Part shown: positions 14,195 through 19,245 of the stretch, piece by piece | Position numbering within the stretch: the stretch's first letter is position 1 | Layout: each line of letters starts with the position of its first letter | DNA from: Oceanihabitans sp. | GTDB lineage: Bacteria > Bacteroidota > Bacteroidia > Flavobacteriales > Flavobacteriaceae | Reading direction: 5' to 3' | NCBI GenBank assembly: GCA_018067265.1 | Contig: JAGPUY010000140.1 | Location: 1 to 19,245 of the forward strand | DNA length: 19,245 bases | Made by a program: the position numbers and the translations under genes | The notes under the pieces: model-generated | Databases searched by the model: none | Told to the model about the DNA's origin: nothing | Seen by the model: only the letters and a program-made list of their open reading frames with translations

Positions 14195-15568
14195 TTAATC
14201 CATAACGAACTTAAAAGCGATAGCGAAAATATTTGCAGATAAACCAGTATTACGTTTATAGTTACTATATTTAAAATCGACATTCTTCATTCCGAATTTC
14301 CAGATTTTAAATTTGGTAAAAATATCGGTGTAGGAAACTCCAAAACCATATTGATTTGCTGAAAATTTTGACAAATCGTAATCGGATGTATAATACTCGC
14401 TTGTGGAAAGGTTTTCGTCAAAAGGAGCAAAATAGTCTGCTGCAGTTTGGTTATAGAATCGATACGAAGGATAAAGCGTAAACTTGGAAGTAATTTTAAT
14501 AGGCACTTCTACATTCGCTGTGTGCGAGTTAATTCCCCAATCATCAAAGTAATAACGATAATACGTTCGTAAAGAAACGGTTTCGTTTATATAATAATTA
14601 AAACGCATTCCTAACGGAATTTTAAATCTACTATCTGGAAGCCTCTCTATATCATCGGCTAATTGAAACACGTCTTTATTGCTAGAAGAAGTATAGTTAT
14701 CAATACTTGCTGCATTCCCAATATAATAGTTGTCTACATCCCCAAAATACACACGTTGCATTGGGTTTGCCAGCCAACCATCTTGCTTAATCAAATCGAA
14801 AAACAAGGACATTTGTGCTTTTTTATTTATTATTTGAGAAAAGCTAAAAGACAGCGAATACGAATTTCTAGCCTTATCCTTTAGCAAATCAAAACCGGTA
14901 ACAGGGCTCCAGTTGGTGCTTACATTTCCATTTTGATCTACTATATCTACTCCTTGAAAAACGCCTTGATTTAAGTTGCCATTCGTTTGTTTGAAAGCAT
15001 CCAATTCGATAGGATACACCGGTTTCCAAGTATCTAAATACACATTCGCTTTTACACCTATCTCTGTATTTTTCTCGTTGAAGAGTTTTGCAAAACCACC
15101 TCCAAAACCAATAGAAGTATAATCGAATTCATTAGCGAAGGAAACATTTGCACTCCAAATATTATTTCTATCCTCCGAACTATGCGAATAACCCACGTTA
15201 ACACTTGCCCAAGTATCTTGTTGTGAAGCACCAGAAGAAGCCACCCAAGGACTACCTTCATTAGAACCATCAAATGGATCTAAATTACTGGAAGAAGCAG
15301 AAGTATAGCTAGAAATCCCAACGTCCATGGTTAAAACTTCATCTGCACTTAATGGCAAACTAACAATTATGGTTGGCGTAAAATCGGTTAATTCTTCGGT
15401 TCCAACACCTCCAGTAACGGATGCATTATCGCCATCTTGCGAATAGTAACTCGTTAGAAAATCTACTTCTGTAGTTTCTAAAACTCGTTTTTTATATACC
15501 GTTGTAGCGTCTTGTGCAATAACACTTCCAAAAGAAAAAAGGATTACTATTAATATTATTTTTTTCAT
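14195..15568 (-). CDS. DUF3570 outer-membrane beta-barrel protein
   Basis: 457 residues from the chosen start, which opens the signal MKKIILIVILFSFGSVIAQ; an in-frame ATG 45 bases upstream would place charged residues before it and lies across a hairpin, so I reject it. The mature protein is a long run of amphipathic strands (VDFLTSYYSQDG, ASVNVGYSHSSEDRN, IGVKANVYLDTW, SLRTYYRYYFDDWGINS, YGFGVSYTDIFTKFKIWKFG) consistent with a barrel of 16 or more strands, ending IFAIAFKFVMD. Content and neighbours match the DUF3570 family as I remember it. It is the last gene of the thioredoxin-ApbE-DUF4266-DUF3570 run, 82 bp after DUF4266 with a stem-loop in the gap. Function is undescribed; it may be the outer-membrane partner of the small lipoprotein. 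Confidence 0.85.
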   Translation of the reverse strand: MKKIILIVILFSFGSVIAQDATTVYKKRVLETTEVDFLTSYYSQDGDNASVTGGVGTEELTDFTPTIIVSLPLSADEVLTMDVGISSYTSASSSNLDPFDGSNEGSPWVASSGASQQDTWASVNVGYSHSSEDRNNIWSANVSFANEFDYTSIGFGGGFAKLFNEKNTEIGVKANVYLDTWKPVYPIELDAFKQTNGNLNQGVFQGVDIVDQNGNVSTNWSPVTGFDLLKDKARNSYSLSFSFSQIINKKAQMSLFFDLIKQDGWLANPMQRVYFGDVDNYYIGNAASIDNYTSSSNKDVFQLADDIERLPDSRFKIPLGMRFNYYINETVSLRTYYRYYFDDWGINSHTANVEVPIKITSKFTLYPSYRFYNQTAADYFAPFDENLSTSEYYTSDYDLSKFSANQYGFGVSYTDIFTKFKIWKFGMKNVDFKYSNYKRNTGLSANIFAIAFKFVMD

Positions 15569-15589
15569 ATTTATTTTTAAAATAATGAG

Positions 15590-15609
15590 ATCCCATTTTA
15601 CAATGGGAT
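15590..15609 (-). promoter_or_regulatory. Perfect stem-loop between DUF4266 and DUF3570
   Basis: ATCCCATT, loop TTAC, AATGGGAT: perfect 8-bp arms around four bases, 21 bases before the DUF3570 start and 41 after the DUF4266 stop. No T-run follows in the transcribed direction, so it is more likely an intercistronic mRNA-stability or expression-balancing hairpin than a terminator. Confidence 0.55.
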
Positions 15610-15650
15610 ACATTCAACTTACGTTTTTATAAAACAAAAACTTGTTTCAC

Positions 15651-15863
15651 TTAATTACAACCACAGCCACCACCAGATTTTCCGCCATTTGCTCCAGAAG
15701 CAGCTTCCCGATAGACTTGAAAATTGGTTTCAAAACGATCTACTTTTTTTTGTGACAAATCCATATCTGGATCATTTATGTACACTTTTTCGTATTCCTT
15801 TACAGCAACACAAGAACTACATGTAACGATAACTATTAGTATTAATATGCTTTTTTTAATCAT
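15651..15863 (-). CDS. DUF4266 small lipoprotein with GGGCGCN tail
   Basis: A 70-residue protein. The N-terminus MIKKSILILIVIVTCSSC is a lipoprotein-type signal; C18 is the likely lipidated residue, though the lipobox (CSSC) is atypical and C15 is possible. About 50 mature residues follow: a charged middle (YEKVYINDPDMDLSQKKVDRFE) and a glycine-rich end, REAASGANGGKSGGGCGCN, with Cys67 and Cys69. This matches my recollection of DUF4266, a family known mainly as a partner of DUF3570 genes. The CxC tail could bind metal, form a disulfide acted on by the neighbouring thioredoxin, or be modified; none is shown. Its ATG overlaps the end of the ApbE gene by 8 bases (ATGATTAA), implying coupled translation. 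Confidence 0.85.
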   Translation of the reverse strand: MIKKSILILIVIVTCSSCVAVKEYEKVYINDPDMDLSQKKVDRFETNFQVYREAASGANGGKSGGGCGCN

Positions 15864-16845
15864 GCTTATTTTGCTTTAATTCTATGTGATTGGATGTAAT
15901 AATGGTATTGTCACCATCGACAATAATACATTCTACATCTTTTAGCTGGTTTATAAAATCTAATCCTACTTCTACTCCCATTACAAAAACGGAAGTCGCT
16001 AAAGCGTCTGCTAATTCGGCAGATTTTGTAAAAATAGAAACGCTTAAAATGCCTTTACTTGGATACCCCGTTCTAGGATCGATTATATGCGAATACAATT
16101 CACCATTAAGGGTTACATATTTTTCATAATTACCAGAAGTCACTACAGATTGATTATGGACTGGCAACCAAGAAAACACTTTGTCTTTATTTAAAGGATT
16201 TACAATGGCAACCATCCAATCTTTATTATTTGGTTGTTTTCCCCAAGCGTTTAAATCGCCAGACGCATTAATAATTCCAGAATGAACTCCTTTACTTTGT
16301 AATAAAACCTTTGCTTTATCTGCTGCATAACCTTTACCAATGGCGCCAAAGCCAATTTTCATTCCTTTACGCTTTAAAAAGACGGTTTGCTCTTTGTGAT
16401 CTAAGAGGATGTTTTGATATCCTACTTTATCGACAGATTGTTTTATGATTTCTTCGGAAGGCATGGTTGTCATAGAACCATCAAATTTCCAAATTTTATC
16501 CATGGAAGCATAACTAATATCGAAAGCACCACTCGTTAATTTGGAGATTTTTAAAGCACGTTCAATCAATTGAAACAATTCAGCATCTACTTGTACAGGT
16601 TTAATTCCTGCTTGATTATTTATTAATGCCGTTTGCGAATTTTCATCCCAAGAGGAAATTAGTTTTTCGATTCTTGTAATTTCTTCCTGAGCAATACTAA
16701 TAAATGCTTCTCCTTTTTCTTTAGAATTTGCTACTACTGAAATATCAAAACGACTTCCCATTAGCTTCATTGTTTTACTATAAGCTTCTTGAGAGAAAGC
16801 ATTAGAAACGGCAAAAAAAGCTACTATACAAAGTATGTTTTTCAA
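15856..16845 (-). CDS. apbE: FAD:protein FMN transferase (ApbE family), exported
   Basis: Attaches FMN from FAD through a phosphoester bond to Ser/Thr of target proteins, Mg2+-dependent, normally in the periplasm. 329 residues with signal peptide MKNILCIVAFFAVSNAFSQ. Family blocks are visible: KLMGSRFDISV (27-37), GAIGKGYAADK (167-177), NASGDLNAWGK (193-203), VVTSGNYEKY (234-243), HIIDPRTGYP (253-262) and ADALATSVFVMG (279-290), whose D280 and T285 are at the metal-site positions. The start is a TTG overlapping the thioredoxin stop (TTGA); it is the only start giving the full signal peptide. The gene is overlapped by thioredoxin on one side and DUF4266 on the other. No clear flavinylation motif (DgxxsgAT) is seen in the neighbours, so the target is unknown or elsewhere. 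Confidence 0.92.
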   Translation of the reverse strand: MKNILCIVAFFAVSNAFSQEAYSKTMKLMGSRFDISVVANSKEKGEAFISIAQEEITRIEKLISSWDENSQTALINNQAGIKPVQVDAELFQLIERALKISKLTSGAFDISYASMDKIWKFDGSMTTMPSEEIIKQSVDKVGYQNILLDHKEQTVFLKRKGMKIGFGAIGKGYAADKAKVLLQSKGVHSGIINASGDLNAWGKQPNNKDWMVAIVNPLNKDKVFSWLPVHNQSVVTSGNYEKYVTLNGELYSHIIDPRTGYPSKGILSVSIFTKSAELADALATSVFVMGVEVGLDFINQLKDVECIIVDGDNTIITSNHIELKQNKHD

Positions 16846-17273
16846 AAGTTATTTAGTTTGTTAACGTATTTTTCTGGCGTAGATTTTTCGTAACCTGCAG
16901 TCCCTAAAACTTTTCCTTCTTTGTTTAAAACTACTACAAAAGGAAAGTATCCATTAGGATTATACTTCTCTGCTAATCCATTATTGTGTTCTTGTAATTC
17001 TGGAGTCAATTTGTTTCCTTTTCGTTTTGGGAAATCTGCTTGTAACATTACAAATGTATCTTTTGCTAATCGCTGAAAAGCTTCTGTGCTCCAAATTTCT
17101 TTATCTAATTTAATACAAGGTGCACACCAATCGGAACCTTGAAAAACCAAAACTATTTTTTGATTGTTTTGTGAAGCTAACGCTTTGGCTTCCTCAAAAT
17201 TGGTATGCCATTCTTGCGCAAAACTGGATACGGAAAGAACCAACAAAAAGGCGAATACGACTATTTTTTTCAT
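16842..17273 (-). CDS. Secreted thioredoxin-fold protein, WCAPC active site
   Basis: 143 residues with signal peptide MKKIVVFAFLLVLSVSSFAQ and one thioredoxin domain of the Thioredoxin_7/DsbD-gamma type. QKIVLVFQGSDWCAPCIKLD carries the redox pair C50/C53, and YFPFVVVLNKEG holds the cis-Pro region expected after the second beta unit. There is no lipobox and no other cysteine, so it is probably a soluble periplasmic reductase or oxidase. First gene of the cassette: its stop overlaps the ApbE start by four bases. The 87-bp spacer upstream carries a 16-bp palindrome. The likely job is thiol/disulfide exchange on a cassette partner, with the two-Cys tail of DUF4266 the obvious candidate; this is inference. 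Confidence 0.88.
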   Translation of the reverse strand: MKKIVVFAFLLVLSVSSFAQEWHTNFEEAKALASQNNQKIVLVFQGSDWCAPCIKLDKEIWSTEAFQRLAKDTFVMLQADFPKRKGNKLTPELQEHNNGLAEKYNPNGYFPFVVVLNKEGKVLGTAGYEKSTPEKYVNKLNNF

Positions 17274-17320
17274 GTAAGATATTTTAATATATAAATAACG
17301 TAAAAAGTATATACATATTT

Positions 17321-17336
17321 TGTAACAATTGTTACA
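17321..17336. promoter_or_regulatory. 16-bp perfect palindrome upstream of the redox cassette
   Basis: TGTAACAATTGTTACA is fully symmetric and lies 48-63 bases before the thioredoxin start, where an operator would sit. It fits the TGTnA-N6-TnACA geometry of Crp/Fnr-family sites, but the regulator is not identified. A degenerate -7 (TACTTTTT on the minus strand, complementary to 17302-17309) lies downstream of it. A small hairpin (TCGAT AAAA ATCGA, 17338-17351) lies between it and the serB stop. Confidence 0.5.
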
Positions 17337-17360
17337 GTCGATAAAAATCGAGAAGCCTTA

Positions 17361-18584
17361 TTACTCTATTAAATCGATATGCCTATCGTGATACCCTAAA
17401 AGGTACAAAACACCGTCTAAACCAATACTAGATATAGAACTTTGTGCATTGTCTTTCACTGTTGGTTTGGCATGAAAAGCAATACCTAAACCTGCTAAAT
17501 TTAACATCGGTAAATCGTTTGCTCCATCCCCAACGGCAATAGTTTGGCTAATATCAATTCCTTCTTTAATAGCAATTTCTTTAAGGTATTCGGCTTTCTT
17601 GTTTCCATCTACAATTTCACCAAGATAACCACCTGTTAATACGCCATCTTTAATCTCTAATTGGTTGGCATATACGTAATCTATTCCTAGTTCTTTTTGA
17701 AGGTAATGTCCGAAATAAGTAAAACCACCAGAAAGAATAGCCGTTTTAAATCCGTATTTTTTTAAGGTATCAATTAGTCTTTTAGCACCTTTAGTTATGG
17801 GTAAGTTGACAGCTACATCGTGCAGGACTTCTTCTTTTAAACCTTTTAAAAGCGTCATGCGTTTCTTAAAGCTTTCGTTGAAATCTATTTCCCCTTGCAT
17901 TGCAGATTCTGTAATTGCTCTGACCTCTTCTCCTACTCCTGCTAAATCCGCAAGTTCATCAATCACTTCGGTTTGAATAAGTGTAGAATCCATATCAAAA
18001 CAAACTAGACGTCTGTTACGTCTGTAAATATTATCTTCTTGAAAAGCAATATCGACATCCAAATCGTGCGAGATTTGCATGAACTTAGCGGTAAGTTCCT
18101 CTTTATTTTCTATTCTTCCACGAATAGATAGTTGGATAGATGCTCTAGGATATTCTTCCGTTTTCACTAACGAAGTTCGTCCGGTCAGTCTTTTTATAGC
18201 ATCAATATTTAAGTTTTGTTCGGAAATCACTTTAGTCACTTCAGAAATCTGTTCCGCAACTAGCTTTTCACCTAAAACGGTAACAATATAGCGGTCTTTC
18301 CCTTGCAGGGAAACCCAATTTTCGTAATCTTCGAGGGATATAGGTGTAAATTTAGCTTTCACACCAAGTTCGTATGCTTTAAAAAGTAAATCTTTTAAAA
18401 CTGCTGCTGATTTTTTTTTATTTCCAATTTCAAATAGAAAACCTAAAGAAAGTGTGTCGTGAATATTTGCCTGGCCAATATCTAAAATCTTAGCGCCATA
18501 CGTTGCTAAAACACCTGTTAAACTTGAGGTTAATCCTGGTTTATCTTGTCCGGATATATTTAATAAAAAAATTTCGTTAGCCAT
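17361..18584 (-). CDS. serB: Phosphoserine phosphatase with N-terminal ACT-type region
   Basis: Hydrolyses O-phospho-L-serine to serine, the last step of serine synthesis, in the cytosol. The C-terminal half of the 407 residues is a HAD phosphatase: motif I DMDSTLIQTE (D197 nucleophile, D199 acid/base), motif II SGGFTYFG (S285), conserved K329 region and motif III GDGANDLPML (D353, D357). The EVIDELADLAG cap is typical of SerB. The N-terminal half holds two ACT-like stretches (about 1-90, opening IFLLNISGQDKPGLTSSLTG, and about 97-180), suggesting amino-acid control as in longer SerB forms. It starts 16 bp after the 160-residue gene and is probably cotranscribed with it. The downstream redox cassette is separated by a spacer with a palindrome. 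Confidence 0.96.
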   Translation of the reverse strand: MANEIFLLNISGQDKPGLTSSLTGVLATYGAKILDIGQANIHDTLSLGFLFEIGNKKKSAAVLKDLLFKAYELGVKAKFTPISLEDYENWVSLQGKDRYIVTVLGEKLVAEQISEVTKVISEQNLNIDAIKRLTGRTSLVKTEEYPRASIQLSIRGRIENKEELTAKFMQISHDLDVDIAFQEDNIYRRNRRLVCFDMDSTLIQTEVIDELADLAGVGEEVRAITESAMQGEIDFNESFKKRMTLLKGLKEEVLHDVAVNLPITKGAKRLIDTLKKYGFKTAILSGGFTYFGHYLQKELGIDYVYANQLEIKDGVLTGGYLGEIVDGNKKAEYLKEIAIKEGIDISQTIAVGDGANDLPMLNLAGLGIAFHAKPTVKDNAQSSISSIGLDGVLYLLGYHDRHIDLIE

Positions 18585-18600
18585 TATTTACTATTACTAA

Positions 18601-19083
18601 TTACAAAAATCTACTATGCCAACTTTCACTTGCAGGAACTTCCCAGTTTTCTTTAAATTCGGCTACTGTATTTACTAAATTATTAAAAACAATCGTGTTT
18701 TTGGACACTGCTTTATCTTTAGCCATTTTTTTAAAGTCGATTAATGTTTTGTACGCAATGAATTCTCCTTGCTTGTAAGAAACATTCATTTTGTCCATTA
18801 AATCTACATTATAATCTTTTTCTAATTGCTGAATAAAGCTCACGGAAGCATCAATAGAGCAACCTGTTGCATGATTCATGTCTTGATTTAAACCAATAAC
18901 GATAAATCGCTTATAAACAATATCATAACCCGCTTGTAAGTCGGCACCATGCGCAGCCCAATTTTCAACAAAAACATTTAGTTTATTAGAAATCTCTTCT
19001 ATTTCCTTTTCGGTAAAAGAACGATTTGCTTGGTAAATCCAAACACGAGATTCCTCTGGTAATGTATTAAATTCTACTAACAT
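18601..19083 (-). CDS. Conserved flavobacterial protein of unknown function (often labelled 'ABC transporter ATPase')
   Basis: 160 residues, soluble, no signal. Recognisable stretches are EESRVWIYQANRSFTEKE, VENWAAHGADLQAGYD, NHATGCSIDASVSFIQQLE, DLMDKMNVSYKQGEFIAYK and VPASESWHSRFL at the end. From memory, near-identical proteins across Flavobacteriaceae carry the database name ABC transporter ATPase, but there is no Walker A (GxxGxGKS), signature (LSGGQ) or Walker B here, so that name has no support in the sequence. Strong conservation and position just before serB suggest a housekeeping role. Its ATG directly abuts the TAA of the preceding gene (TAAATG). Function unknown; the conserved Cys in TGCSIDAS could be functional. 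Confidence 0.82.
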   Translation of the reverse strand: MLVEFNTLPEESRVWIYQANRSFTEKEIEEISNKLNVFVENWAAHGADLQAGYDIVYKRFIVIGLNQDMNHATGCSIDASVSFIQQLEKDYNVDLMDKMNVSYKQGEFIAYKTLIDFKKMAKDKAVSKNTIVFNNLVNTVAEFKENWEVPASESWHSRFL

Positions 19084-19245
19084 TTATAATATGGATATTT
19101 TTTTGATTACTTTAAAATTGCGGTATTCGTTAATCTTAGGATCATAAAGCTCTTTTTCAAGATAAATAACCTCCAGATTTTTTCCTTTTAATTTCTTGGT
19201 ATTACTTAGAAGTTCTTCCCCTTCAAAGTATTGTAACCATATTAG
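19084..19245 (-). CDS. 3' end of an unidentified gene (runs off the right edge)
   Basis: An open frame enters from the right edge and ends at the TAA complementary to 19084-19086. The 53 visible residues include LIWLQYFEGEELLSNTKKLK, NLEVIYLEKELYDPKINEYR and a Lys-rich end KVIKKISIL. It reads as soluble and basic, and I do not recognise a family. The stop abuts the next start codon with no gap, a typical operon junction, which supports it being a real gene. Confidence 0.6.
   Translation of the reverse strand, partial: LIWLQYFEGEELLSNTKKLKGKNLEVIYLEKELYDPKINEYRNFKVIKKISIL

Noticed and set aside
14195..15568. SSGAS stretch in the DUF3570 protein as a possible ApbE flavinylation site
   Set aside because: It has Ser for the usual Thr and lacks the upstream Asp of the DgxxsgAT consensus, and it lies in a Ser-rich loop where such strings arise easily.
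1..19245. Search for mobile elements, phage genes, CRISPR arrays, tRNA or rRNA
   Set aside because: No transposase or integrase frames, no regularly spaced repeats, and no cloverleaf or rRNA-like stretches were seen.

Overview
The window is AT-rich and encodes proteins typical of a marine Flavobacteriaceae member (Bacteroidota). The signs are a bacillithiol-synthesis glycosyltransferase (BshA), DUF3570/DUF4266 proteins, a lipoprotein-rich and barrel-rich envelope, a near-consensus Bacteroidota promoter (TTTG, 19 bp, TAnnTTTG) at 3709-3739, few Shine-Dalgarno sites, and short degenerate palindromic repeats in spacers. No species can be named from sequence alone. I see no tRNA, rRNA, CRISPR array, insertion sequence or phage gene. 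Every gap between genes is under 300 bases; the largest are 327-556 and 4646-4864.

Left part (1-3592, minus strand): the 5' part of a glutathione-synthetase-like ATP-grasp gene, then a repeat-bearing spacer. Next come a glutamate/dicarboxylate:cation symporter, an unrecognised 191-residue protein and chorismate synthase (aroC). Transcription runs aroC, unknown gene, symporter, with gaps under 40 bp.

Centre (3709-9888): a promoter, a lipoprotein with two RskA-like repeats, and a strong hairpin terminator. A spacer holding two large palindromes follows, then an LpxH-like metallophosphoesterase with a TTG start. Its 3' end overlaps by 9 bp a convergent 977-residue FAD/Fe-S dehydrogenase. Two plus-strand envelope genes follow: a small beta-barrel and a five-helix membrane protein with a GldL-like HWP motif.

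Right part (9926-19245, all minus strand). Transcription enters from the right edge with a partial gene, a conserved 160-residue protein of unknown function, and serB. A 16-bp perfect palindrome then precedes a tightly overlapping cassette: secreted thioredoxin, ApbE flavin transferase, a 70-residue DUF4266 lipoprotein with a GGGCGCN tail, and a DUF3570 beta-barrel. After it come a secreted GH3 glycosidase/beta-lactamase-fold fusion and bshA.

The best candidate for an undescribed system is the thioredoxin/ApbE/DUF4266/DUF3570 cassette. It combines disulfide chemistry, covalent flavinylation, a Cys-tailed lipoprotein and an outer-membrane barrel, so it looks like an envelope redox or metal-handling module, but its substrate is unknown. 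The rest is housekeeping (aroC, serB, bshA) or envelope maintenance.
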